Source: Phycisphaerales bacterium UBA7812
GTDB taxonomy: Bacteria > Planctomycetota > Phycisphaerae > Phycisphaerales > UBA1924
DNA: 30,372 nucleotides
Direction of reading: 5' to 3'
Assembly (NCBI GenBank): GCA_002480345.1
Contig: DLBY01000017.1
Location: forward strand, 1,604 to 31,975
The notes under the pieces are model-generated. The model did not search any database. It was not told where the DNA came from and saw only the letters and a list, made by a program, of their open reading frames with translations. Positions 1 to 8,704 of the stretch are shown here, piece after piece. Numbering within the stretch: position 1 is the stretch's first letter; each line of letters begins with the position of its first letter. The position numbers and the translations under genes are program-made.

Positions 1-24
1 AACCTTCAACCCGCTGATTAAGAG
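1..24. repeat. Left attachment-site repeat
   Basis: These 24 bases are identical to 21224-21247 and correspond to the antisense of the tRNA-Lys anticodon stem-loop through the T loop. The match stops at base 25 (c here, t at 21248). The left border cannot be seen because the window starts here. This is the remnant of the original chromosomal tRNA 3' half. Confidence 0.93.
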
Positions 25-232
25 CCGCGCGGAAATCGGCCTTGGCGATACCGGGAGGGTCGATTTTGAAGGGCGCGTATGTGGATCCGTGAGCGAGCGC
101 GACACACGGTCGGATCGGCTCGAAATCCTGGTGGAAATCGCCCGGGTCATTGGGCAGCTTCCGCCGGCGGAACGGGCTGCCTTGGGGTCGATGTTGTCCC
201 TGATTCTGCGGGAAGATGATGGCATGCGGTGA
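2..232 (+). pseudogene. Detached 3' end of the integrase gene (76 codons)
   Basis: An open frame enters at the left edge and ends with TGA at 230-232. In the repeat it uses exactly the frame in which the integrase at the other end of the island crosses the same repeat. Joining the two at the repeat, as in the excised circle, gives an integrase of about 543 residues. Its last 68 residues would come from here and replace the tRNA-derived tail. The tail has a charged stretch followed by an amphipathic, Leu/Ile/Ala-rich part (LVEIARVIGQLPPAERAAL) that looks like real protein. I see no start signal, so it is probably not expressed alone while the island is integrated. Confidence 0.7.
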
Positions 233-247
233 GCATCTCTCGATGCT
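232..247 (-). terminator. Small GNRA-loop hairpin between convergent gene ends
   Basis: On the minus strand the sequence forms a perfect 6-bp stem (AGCATC/GATGCT) closed by a GAGA tetraloop. It lies between the stop of the integrase tail and the stop of the NERD gene. No T-tract follows, so a terminator role is only possible; it could be a 3'-end structure for the long minus-strand operon. Confidence 0.3.
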
Positions 248-265
248 GCGGATCTGGTCACGGCC

Positions 266-1333
266 TCAAGTCAACTCCGTCCAGATCCGCTCCTCGATCC
301 CGCACTGCTCGCACGCCCGGAAGTACTTCGGGCCGTCCTTGCGGATGCGAACGACCTTGCCGCGGTGCCCTTCTACCCCACACGCCGAGCAGACGGTCGG
401 CATCGACGTATTCGTCCCGCAGCTCAGGCACTTCCAGTAATACCCGAACTTCCCCCACTGGGCGGAAAGGGTGGTGCTACCGCAGCCTTTGCATGCGGCA
501 GCTGCCGCAGGGACTGCGGCCGGCTTTGGCGTGGGTGCGGTCGGTGACGCTGTGGTCGCGGCGACCTGCGCGACAGGCTCTGCTCGGACCTTGGTCTCAT
601 GGCGTGCGGCAAGGAACTCGGCGACCGCCGAGACCTCCTCGGCCTTCATCGACCATACGCCATACTCGCCCTTCGACTCGCCCAGCAGGCTGCCCGCGGC
701 CTTGTGCTTGCCAAGCTCCTCGAGGATCCTTGCCGGAACTAGGTCCGCTTTGCTGACGAAGGTGCGGAATGGGGCTGCGGGCTCCTTCCATCGGTTGACT
801 CGCCTGATCTTCCCCCGATCCGAGATCGCCACGATGATCTGGATGGGCATGTTGCCGAAGCCGCGCTGGTCTGTGCCGGACACGAGCTTGGAGAGTGTCC
901 GCAGACCGGCCGGCATCTTGCCAAGCAGCTCTTGCCGGTACCGCTGGAGGAACGCCCGAAGAAACTCACCTTGACGGCGCGCCTGTTGGATCGGCGATGG
1001 AAAGCCGTGCTCGCGTCCGCCGTACCGACGCGTCCACTCGTCGCCGCCGGCGCCGTCGTCGCGCACGCTGACCTCGTCTGTGACCGACTTGCTCTCGACG
1101 ATGAACGCACCCCACCGGTGGAGGATGAGGTGATCGACCTGACAGACGCCCGGCCGTCCGTCGTGCTCGGGCTGATCAAGATCAACGAGCCGCAGATCAT
1201 TCAGGACGAGCAATCCCGACTCGGACGCGAAGTCTCGGTGCAGGTAGAAAGCCATCTGACGCTCGGCCTCAACGCCGGCGCGGATCCGGGGGTCTGAGGA
1301 CTCTGCGTGCGGTTCCGCGTGCTTGACGATCAT
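266..1333 (-). CDS. NERD nuclease-domain protein with two C-terminal zinc ribbons
   Basis: This 355-residue protein has an N-terminal NERD (nuclease-related) domain, a PD-(D/E)xK-type fold. The core is readable as D67 followed by GAFIVESK, giving E80-x-K82. A low-complexity Ala/Pro/Thr linker (about 250-278) leads to two zinc-ribbon-like CxxC...CxxC units: C281/C284 with C302/C305, and C315/C318 with C341/C344. NERD domains are predicted DNA nucleases or DNA-processing modules and often occur beside helicases; zinc ribbons usually bind nucleic acid or partners. It is the last gene of the run, 126 bases after the RecD-like gene, the only sizeable gap in the downstream part. The ATG at 1333 has a weak GGATGAGG-like site upstream. 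The NERD call is firm; its role in the system is inferred. Confidence 0.88.
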   Translation of the reverse strand: MIVKHAEPHAESSDPRIRAGVEAERQMAFYLHRDFASESGLLVLNDLRLVDLDQPEHDGRPGVCQVDHLILHRWGAFIVESKSVTDEVSVRDDGAGGDEWTRRYGGREHGFPSPIQQARRQGEFLRAFLQRYRQELLGKMPAGLRTLSKLVSGTDQRGFGNMPIQIIVAISDRGKIRRVNRWKEPAAPFRTFVSKADLVPARILEELGKHKAAGSLLGESKGEYGVWSMKAEEVSAVAEFLAARHETKVRAEPVAQVAATTASPTAPTPKPAAVPAAAAACKGCGSTTLSAQWGKFGYYWKCLSCGTNTSMPTVCSACGVEGHRGKVVRIRKDGPKYFRACEQCGIEERIWTELT

Positions 1334-1459
1334 GCCTCATCCTGGTCTTCCGGCGTGGCCGGGCCGACGCCGAAATCGTCTAAGGAGTGGATACGCTGAT
1401 ACGCCAACCAATACTTCCAAGACCGAGAAATCCCACAATGAAAGTATGGCGACAGAGTT

Positions 1460-4400
1460 TCAGCTGAATAGCCGGTCCAACAGAAGAGTAATACGCTCTG
1501 AGTCAATGCCTCCATTTGTCTCGTCTTGAGTGACCACCAAAGCTCCCCGGTCACCGCCACCTTCCTCGTGAGGCAGAATGTCGTGAGCACGGTACCACGC
1601 GAGCTTATCCTCCCAGCGCCGTCGGTACGATGGGACATGGAGCATGCCACAGTGTTCCCAGTAGACCGTGAGCCCCGACTCCATGTCCTCGACGGTGAAG
1701 TCAGGGTACTTCGTCGTGCCGTCGATTGTGAGCTTCCGCTCGTATGAGTAGTCGAGCCCCCGGGTGTGCAGGTGATCGGCGATAATCACCTCGGACTTGG
1801 AGCGGACCATCTCCCCCCGGGCGGTGCGGTGGATAAGACCCTCCTCGAAGAATCGACCCTCGATCTCAATTGGCTTCGGCGGCTGGAACAGATTTGTGAG
1901 TCGGCGCGCCGTTTCGGAGCGGTCATCGGAGGAGTATTTTCGGAGATCAGCCCGTGGGCCCTGATGCAGGATGATGACCCGGTCACGTTGACGGGTCATC
2001 GCCGTATACAGCATCTCGCGTGACAGTAAGCGACACGGATTAGGTAAGACGAGGATAACTGTCCCGAACTCGCTCCCCTGCGACTTGTGAACCGTCAGCG
2101 CGTACGCGAGTTCAAGGACCGGATTGCCTTCGTCGCCGAAATCCCGGCTGGTGAAGTCGTATTTGAAACCGGGCTGCGAAGAGAACTCTACCTCGAGCTT
2201 CCAGCGCAGATCGGGCAAGCCCTTGCGCCAATAAAAGCCGACGGCCATGCCAATCTCGCCGTTGGCTATGTACGGCTTGTTGCGTTCGGGATAGACGTGC
2301 CGGTGCCTGAAGCGCGGATGTGCAGGGTCAGTGTTGACCAAGTTGATGACCTTGTCGCCATAGACGATCTCCTCCGGCCCCATGGGCTTCGGGTGCTTGC
2401 GCCTCCACCCCTGTTTCCGAGACGCTTCAATCATCTTGTGGCGGAACTGCTTGTGGATGAAGCGATTGAGATCTGGCACGCCGTGCGCGCCGGCTCGGAC
2501 GGGCGAGAGGATCTGCCAACCCTCTGCAATCTCGGCCGCCCCGGGCGTGTCCGCGTCACGACGGGGATTGAAGAACGGCAGGTCGTTCCAAATCTGAGCG
2601 CCCAGACGCTCATCAAATCCGGAAACGTCATGCCGATCCTTGAGCCCGAGCACCTCGACAACGGTGTCTAGCACGGCGGACTGAAGCTCTTCTGCAGTCT
2701 CCCACTGCTGGAACCGGACATGTTCGCTGTATCCCGAGCCAACGACCTTGTCGAAGACCTCGTCTTCGCCGGGAGCGATGGGTGAACCGCTGAACCACTC
2801 CGCCAGTTGGAGGTCCTCGCGCTCTTCACCAGCCTGACGCCGTCGGATCGTCAGTTCGGCGTACCCGGGACCAATCCGCGGGAACATCTCTGTCACGCTC
2901 TTCGGCGCCAATCGCCGCACGATGTCTACGAACGGACGCCCGGTGCCGATGGGTGGGAGCTGACGTGGATCGCCGATTAGGATCAGTCGATGGACACCGC
3001 GGAGCGCCTGCAGCAGCGCGGCGAGCATCTCTTCGGTTAGCATCGACGCCTCATCGACAATGACTGTCCTTGCGGTGTCATCCGGGCGCTTCTCAGAGAG
3101 CTGGTACTGACCCGTTGAACCGTCGTACCGGTGGGGGCTGAGGAACTGCGCGATCGTAAATCCCTGGAGCTTAAGATCCCGCGTGGATTGCTCCATTCGC
3201 ACGCGTGCCTTTCCGGTCGGAGCGAGAAGTAGAACTTCGCCCGCCGTGACGTCCGGATGACCGCACAACACTGAGAGCAGCGTCGTCTTGCCGGTGCCCG
3301 CCGGACCAATCAAGACCGAGATGCGTGACTCCGCGAGCTCCTTGAGCGCGACGGTCTTTTCTGTCCGAGCCTGCTCCTCGAGTTCGTCTCCCGTCGCGGC
3401 TTGACCAAGGTGCTCGTCCAACAATCGGCGCCAATCCGCCGTGACCACCAACCGCTTCCCCGCTACGCGTTTCGTGACTGCCGCACGAATCACCTCTCCC
3501 ATCTCAACGAGTCTGCCGAGCTTGAGCGCCGGCTCCCCGTTCGCCATTGGGACCTCGACAACGACATCGCCGAAGCCTTCCTTTGCGACCGCGAGAAGGT
3601 CCGCGTCCACATCGCACGACGGCTGGAGCGGCAACTCTCGGATCTTCAGCACCAGTTGGTCCTGGGGGAGCAGCGAGTTGCCAGCGGTTGCCGCCCCTTC
3701 GAGGCATGACACAGTGAGCGCGCGCACACGGCGCGCATCCGTGCCAGCATCCAATGCCGATGGCTCCGGGAGCGGGTGTGCCTGTCGAACCACATCGTCA
3801 GGAAAGACGCCGCGATCGACCGTCCAGATACTCACTGGGTCAGCAGTGAGCCGAGTGAGCTCGTAGAGCAGGTATGGGTTTGCAATGATTTCAGCGTCGG
3901 TCTCCGCTATTCCGGCGCCGGATCGCACCTCCTGCACATAAAGCAGCTTCGCCTGGTCATTCGTGATCTCAAAGCGACTGATGAGTTTCAACAACGCCCG
4001 TCGTTCATCCGGTAGCTTTGTCCATTTCGCGGCGAGCGTCTTGCCGATCTTCTGCGCCAGAGGCTCGGGTAGATGCTCCTTCGGGTTGACGAATACTTGA
4101 TCGAGCAGGGGCCAAGGGTCAGCGTTCTCGCCGACCTTCTCCGCAATCGCTCTCGCGACGAAGTTGCCGTGTTCCACACCGAACGCCAGAAGGGACGCAC
4201 CAAGCCCCGGACACGGACCCCTTGCCTTCCAGAGTTCACCCAGCCGCTCATCGATCCACTTCAGACAGGCATCCCAATTACCCGGGAATAGTGCCTTCGC
4301 CTTCTCAATTGACTCTGCGCACGCTAAGAGTCCTGCGATCGCGCCGTCGTGGGTCACCAACTGTGACGCGTGCGAGAATTCAAGGAAACGATCATCTGCG

Positions 4401-5323
4401 CTGAATGCCGCGATGCTCGCTGGATCGAAGTCGGGATCCGACTTCGCTCGTTCAATTGCGTCGTGGTAGGGAAGGATGAATCCATCCGTGAAGTCGGGTC
4501 GGATCGAGTGCTGGATCATTCGCTCCCAAAGCATCGCCCGGAGCTTGCCATCTAGGTTCTTGGACTCGTATTCGTACTCCGTGCTCGCCCCTACGTGGAG
4601 AACTCGTCCGACTCCGATAATGATGCGGCGCCCGCCACTGTCTTCAACGAAGGGAACATGCTTCGCGTAGAAGAAGACAAGAGAGTGTTCCGGCTTGATA
4701 TGATCGGCAAAGCCATCGAGCAACGCCTGTTGATTCGAGCGTTCCTGCAGCCATTGTGTCTTGAACTTGAGCTTCGGTTCGCGTTCGAGGCGTACGTCTA
4801 ACTCGTGAACCTCGGCGAGCTGTTGAGCGGACTCAACCAGCATCCATGAAAAAGGAACCGCTGCAGCAGAGTAAGGGGGGTGACGGAGTGTGGTCGCCGC
4901 GAAGTGGGCGTGCGGTCCTTCCTTGTCCCACGCATACGGATGGACCTTCTCCTGGAGAATCTCGAATGGAGCCATGAAGCTCATGCGTTCGCTGACGCAA
5001 CATGGCCAACTGTCACGGGGTAGGACATCGAGGGACAGCCCGGCGACGGCGTCCTCCGCCTCATCGTCCCGACTCTGTCCGATGCCCTTCAACCGGAGAC
5101 AGGTTCCGTTCAGCCGCGGGGCAGCGCACACTCGCCCATCCCATGCCGTGTCATGCCAAGGAACCCGAATGGATATGTGGCGCAATGGGCTATTGGTCAC
5201 TGTGATTGTCTCCAATGCAGGCCGGACCTTCTGCGTCCTATTTGTTGTCTCGCATGGAGGACCATTGCAGCCTTTCGGGATCGCAAGACTCTCTACAAGG
5301 CGGGCGCAACGCTCGCCGATCAT
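1460..5323 (-). CDS. RecD-like SF1 helicase with C-terminal PD-(D/E)xK-type nuclease domain
   Basis: This 1287-residue protein has three parts. Residues 1 to about 650 match nothing I recognise. Residues about 655-1130 are an SF1B/RecD2-like helicase: Walker A GPAGTGKT (673-680), Walker B VDEAS (756-760), GDPRQLPP (784-791), LSPVRAG, and late motifs ALTVHKSQGSEF and LYTAMTRQR. The last about 115 residues carry a nuclease-like signature: SKSE near 1175, PDF with D1208, and YWEHCGM with E1223, as in nuclease domains fused to DNA helicases. The first four bases (ATGA) overlap the Res stop codon, which fixes the start and suggests translational coupling. Likely role: ATP-driven unwinding and cutting of DNA in the same pathway as the methylase and Res. 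It is far longer than ordinary RecD2 (about 700-800 residues). Confidence 0.88.
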   Translation of the reverse strand: MIGERCARLVESLAIPKGCNGPPCETTNRTQKVRPALETITVTNSPLRHISIRVPWHDTAWDGRVCAAPRLNGTCLRLKGIGQSRDDEAEDAVAGLSLDVLPRDSWPCCVSERMSFMAPFEILQEKVHPYAWDKEGPHAHFAATTLRHPPYSAAAVPFSWMLVESAQQLAEVHELDVRLEREPKLKFKTQWLQERSNQQALLDGFADHIKPEHSLVFFYAKHVPFVEDSGGRRIIIGVGRVLHVGASTEYEYESKNLDGKLRAMLWERMIQHSIRPDFTDGFILPYHDAIERAKSDPDFDPASIAAFSADDRFLEFSHASQLVTHDGAIAGLLACAESIEKAKALFPGNWDACLKWIDERLGELWKARGPCPGLGASLLAFGVEHGNFVARAIAEKVGENADPWPLLDQVFVNPKEHLPEPLAQKIGKTLAAKWTKLPDERRALLKLISRFEITNDQAKLLYVQEVRSGAGIAETDAEIIANPYLLYELTRLTADPVSIWTVDRGVFPDDVVRQAHPLPEPSALDAGTDARRVRALTVSCLEGAATAGNSLLPQDQLVLKIRELPLQPSCDVDADLLAVAKEGFGDVVVEVPMANGEPALKLGRLVEMGEVIRAAVTKRVAGKRLVVTADWRRLLDEHLGQAATGDELEEQARTEKTVALKELAESRISVLIGPAGTGKTTLLSVLCGHPDVTAGEVLLLAPTGKARVRMEQSTRDLKLQGFTIAQFLSPHRYDGSTGQYQLSEKRPDDTARTVIVDEASMLTEEMLAALLQALRGVHRLILIGDPRQLPPIGTGRPFVDIVRRLAPKSVTEMFPRIGPGYAELTIRRRQAGEEREDLQLAEWFSGSPIAPGEDEVFDKVVGSGYSEHVRFQQWETAEELQSAVLDTVVEVLGLKDRHDVSGFDERLGAQIWNDLPFFNPRRDADTPGAAEIAEGWQILSPVRAGAHGVPDLNRFIHKQFRHKMIEASRKQGWRRKHPKPMGPEEIVYGDKVINLVNTDPAHPRFRHRHVYPERNKPYIANGEIGMAVGFYWRKGLPDLRWKLEVEFSSQPGFKYDFTSRDFGDEGNPVLELAYALTVHKSQGSEFGTVILVLPNPCRLLSREMLYTAMTRQRDRVIILHQGPRADLRKYSSDDRSETARRLTNLFQPPKPIEIEGRFFEEGLIHRTARGEMVRSKSEVIIADHLHTRGLDYSYERKLTIDGTTKYPDFTVEDMESGLTVYWEHCGMLHVPSYRRRWEDKLAWYRAHDILPHEEGGGDRGALVVTQDETNGGIDSERITLLLDRLFS

Positions 5324-8300
5324 TTCTCCGCGAAGCGTCTGCCCAACACGGCATTTATCATCTGGCCGACATATTCCACCGTCTCATCGGTTTGGAATAG
5401 CACACCGAGATCAGCAAGATCCTCTCGGGTCAGCGTGCGCCCGCCGTCGGCCCACCCCAGGCTCGCGAACGCCGTGTTAGAGAGAATAAATGCATGGAGT
5501 GAGAGGTCGTCGCACTGTCGCGCGATGATGTCCTGAAGCCTTGGGATCTCCATGCTAGCAAACTGCACCTTCGGGTCACCCAAGTTGAAATGGTGAAGAC
5601 CCTTGGGATCCACGAATGCGAGATGTTCTCTTCCATCGCGATGGACCCAAAGCAGGAAGTCGGGAAAAAAGTTTGACGCCTGGAAGAAGCCGAGCCCGGT
5701 GACGGCCTGATTCCGCAACAGATAGACATCGAGCCCATCGCCGTGCTCCCGGCACCACTTCGCGAGGTCATCAACGAAGGCGGCCTCCCATTTGTCGAGC
5801 GCGACCGGGCTGATGCGAATCTCTGCCCCCTTTCCGGCGTAGAGCAAGGGTTGGTAGAGATGGCCCGGGAATGGGGTGGCCCGCCAATGTTTCGTGGACC
5901 ATGCTGCAAGTGAATCAGAATTCAGGGCAGCCTTCAGATCGTTCACCAGCCCGGCGATCCGTTCGATGTCGTCAGCCGACTGCACAAGATCAGTAGTCTC
6001 GATCGTGTAGCTATCGATCATGCTCGGGTCGTCCGCATCGACCTCCCCAACTTCAAGGTAAGGGGCTTCCCAACGCCCGCGGACGAACCGATAGAACCGC
6101 TCGGCGTACGCGTTGATGAGTTGTTGGGCCATTCGTTGCCACTGCTGACGGTTCTCGTATCGATCGAGCCGCATGTCCGCCTCGGTGGCGTGCAGTGTGT
6201 ACCAGTGGTCAGACTCCAGCAGCGACCGGATCGCGACTCGATCCGCATGGAGCCGATCGAGTCCACGCGTCGCCTTGAAAGCCTCAAGGCCGAAGAGCAA
6301 CGCATCAATGTCGAAGAACATCTGTGGTATCTTCTTGAGGCTCTGCTTGGGAAGCTCTCCCGCTTCTCCAAGCGCCGCGGTGATGTCCTTCTGTTCCCCG
6401 CGGATACCTCGGATCCGCGGCAACCAGTTCAGCCGCGTTGGGTGCGAGCGGATCCATGCATCTGATGGCTCCGTTTCCGATGGTGGGCGGAGTCGGACCA
6501 CAGGTCCGAGTTTCCGGAACGCCTGCCCGCGTTCGACCTGAACTCCGTCGATCGTGTCTCTCAGCCGGAGTGTCCTCAAGCGTTGCTCGGGCAGTGTTTT
6601 GACGACCGGAAGGTCCCACACCTGCCGCTCTTGGGCTTCCGGGATCTCCTCGAAGATCCAGTCGCGGAAGTTCTTCATGTAGCTTGCCTGGATACCAAAC
6701 ACCTGGAGCGTTTCGACCTGTCGCAAGTTCTTCGGCGGCGACGGCTTCTCTACGAGCACGGACGACCGACGCAGGCTCATCCCGTACCCACGTAGCCGGA
6801 CACCTCGCCCGAAGAGCTGGATGATCTGCGTGCCCTCGCCCTTGCCCATGTTCATCAGACCGATGGACGACACTCGCCACGAGTTCCACCCCTCGGTGAA
6901 CTTCCGCGAGCCGACAAGCAGGTTGATCGTGCTGTCGTCTCGATTGATCCCCTTAAAGAGCGACGCCCGATTGACATCGTCTTCAAGCCGCGTGATCCCT
7001 TCCTTCTCGCAAGCGTCCGCCACGGCCCCGGGCTCGCCAACGTTGACAACGCCGAACGGCTCACCCTCACCCACCTTGAGCGCCAGCTCACCCGCCGCCT
7101 CGCGGAAGAGCTGCACCGTGAGCGAACCGCCGCCCGGCGCGTGGAAGATGTCGCGAAGAATCCCCTCGTGCAGCTCACGCGCCAATGCAGCATGGTCGCC
7201 GGAAAGATCGAGATGAGGCAGTCGGTTCGCAAGCAGATCGCGCCCGGCGTCATCGACCATGCCTTCGTCGAGCAGGCTCTTGATCAGGTCCATGGCAGCG
7301 ATCGGATCGGCGAGGAACTGCTTGATGAACAGCAGCACCTCCACGACATCAGAGACGGATACTTTGTCGTCCTTGGTCGAAACCTTGCCGCCCGTCACCG
7401 TGTGCCCGACAAATACCCAGAGCGGCTTGTCGATGCGGAAGGGCTTGATCCGATCGCCGCCGTCCATCCACACCCGCATCTGCTGATAGAACAGCAGCAA
7501 CGCCGCGGTCAGATACCGCGTCTGCTTGTCATCATCCTCAAGGTTGAGGATCGTGAAATCTTTGCCATAGCCGTCTCGGTAGAAGCTCCGGTACGCGTAG
7601 TCGAACAGGATCGACCGGGCGTACTGCACCCGCATCCCCTCGTCACCCTTCACGGCCTCCTTGAAGGTCGCGGAGTACTCGAAGGTAAACCCGCCCTCGG
7701 CGAGCTGGTTCCGCCGGCTCAGCCATGCGCCCTCGCCGCCGGCTCCTGCTCCGCGGTGCCCCTCGTCCACGAGCACGAGGTTGCACCCCTCGAAGGCCTC
7801 GGTCGCGACGGTCGATTTGCCGTGGTCCTCGCGAAACTTGTGGATCGACAGAATCTTCACGGCCTTGCGCGCCTGATCCGCGAACAGACCGTCCACGCCC
7901 GCCTCGCCGACCGAGACGACATCGAACCCTGCCCACTTCAACTCCTCGGCGTGCTGGTCGCTCAGCCCGTCGTTGGGTGTCACGAGGATCACCTGATCGA
8001 GCTTCGGCCACTTGCCCGCCTTGTGCGCACGGTCGTGGTACCACTTGAACTGCCGGATATGCATGTGCATGAGCAGCGTCTTGCCGCTGCCCGTGGCGCA
8101 CCAGAACGCAAGCCGCGAGAGCTGGTTCTTCGGGTCGCCGTCGTCGTCACTGGTCGGCTGGGTTGGGAATTGGTGGACCCAATCCGGGTGTGTCGCGTCG
8201 CCGAGCCGGTCGTTGTGGGCGGCGATCACGCCATTGAGCTCATCCCGCAGCGCCCCGGCGTCGTCGAAGTACCGATCCAGGAACATCTCGGTGAAGAGCA

Positions 8301-8703
8301 GCGCCAGGTACTGGTGATACTTCCACTCGATCGCCGCTTGGCTGTGCTGAACGCGGGCCGTGTTGATGGCCTGCGTGTGCTCAATGATCCTTTGGTCGTA
8401 CTCGACGAGCTTCTCAATCGGCAGGATCTCTCCGGTCGTGGCCGGCAGCGACGGCTTCATCTTCTGGAAAAAGACCGATCCCTCACCCTCGCGATCATCG
8501 TCTCGTGTGCGGGAGCGCTCTGTTGTCTCGGGCTTGAGATCAAACCGGTCGGAGAACTCCTTGAGCGTCTCCACTCCAAACTTGGCAAGCGCCCACCGGA
8601 ACAGCACCATCTGCCCATGGAAGTCCATCTTGGGCTTCCCGCGTCGCCCGGCCTTCTTCTTGGCCGTTTTCTTCCCGGCCTTCTTCGCGGTCTTCTTCGC
8701 CAT
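5320..8703 (-). CDS. Type III-like restriction subunit (Res): SF2 helicase with C-terminal nuclease motif
   Basis: This 1127-residue protein is an SF2 DEAD/DEAH-type ATPase: Walker A ATGSGKT (203-209), Walker B DEGH (313-316), motif III SAT in EYSATF, and motif VI QLFGRGVRLRG. Near the C-terminus FFPDF followed by AFVDPKG gives D1015 and D1032-x-K1034, a PD-(D/E)xK endonuclease core as in type III Res proteins, which translocate on and cut unmodified DNA. The start at 8703 is one base after the methylase stop, the mod-res order of type III systems. Residues 1-25 form a histone-H1-like Lys/Ala-rich tail that is not typical of Res. It is somewhat longer than usual Res (about 900-1000 residues). 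The stop overlaps the RecD-like start. Gene class is confident; recognition sequence and cleavage mode are unknown. Confidence 0.9.
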   Translation of the reverse strand: MAKKTAKKAGKKTAKKKAGRRGKPKMDFHGQMVLFRWALAKFGVETLKEFSDRFDLKPETTERSRTRDDDREGEGSVFFQKMKPSLPATTGEILPIEKLVEYDQRIIEHTQAINTARVQHSQAAIEWKYHQYLALLFTEMFLDRYFDDAGALRDELNGVIAAHNDRLGDATHPDWVHQFPTQPTSDDDGDPKNQLSRLAFWCATGSGKTLLMHMHIRQFKWYHDRAHKAGKWPKLDQVILVTPNDGLSDQHAEELKWAGFDVVSVGEAGVDGLFADQARKAVKILSIHKFREDHGKSTVATEAFEGCNLVLVDEGHRGAGAGGEGAWLSRRNQLAEGGFTFEYSATFKEAVKGDEGMRVQYARSILFDYAYRSFYRDGYGKDFTILNLEDDDKQTRYLTAALLLFYQQMRVWMDGGDRIKPFRIDKPLWVFVGHTVTGGKVSTKDDKVSVSDVVEVLLFIKQFLADPIAAMDLIKSLLDEGMVDDAGRDLLANRLPHLDLSGDHAALARELHEGILRDIFHAPGGGSLTVQLFREAAGELALKVGEGEPFGVVNVGEPGAVADACEKEGITRLEDDVNRASLFKGINRDDSTINLLVGSRKFTEGWNSWRVSSIGLMNMGKGEGTQIIQLFGRGVRLRGYGMSLRRSSVLVEKPSPPKNLRQVETLQVFGIQASYMKNFRDWIFEEIPEAQERQVWDLPVVKTLPEQRLRTLRLRDTIDGVQVERGQAFRKLGPVVRLRPPSETEPSDAWIRSHPTRLNWLPRIRGIRGEQKDITAALGEAGELPKQSLKKIPQMFFDIDALLFGLEAFKATRGLDRLHADRVAIRSLLESDHWYTLHATEADMRLDRYENRQQWQRMAQQLINAYAERFYRFVRGRWEAPYLEVGEVDADDPSMIDSYTIETTDLVQSADDIERIAGLVNDLKAALNSDSLAAWSTKHWRATPFPGHLYQPLLYAGKGAEIRISPVALDKWEAAFVDDLAKWCREHGDGLDVYLLRNQAVTGLGFFQASNFFPDFLLWVHRDGREHLAFVDPKGLHHFNLGDPKVQFASMEIPRLQDIIARQCDDLSLHAFILSNTAFASLGWADGGRTLTREDLADLGVLFQTDETVEYVGQMINAVLGRRFAEK

Positions 8704-8704
8704 G

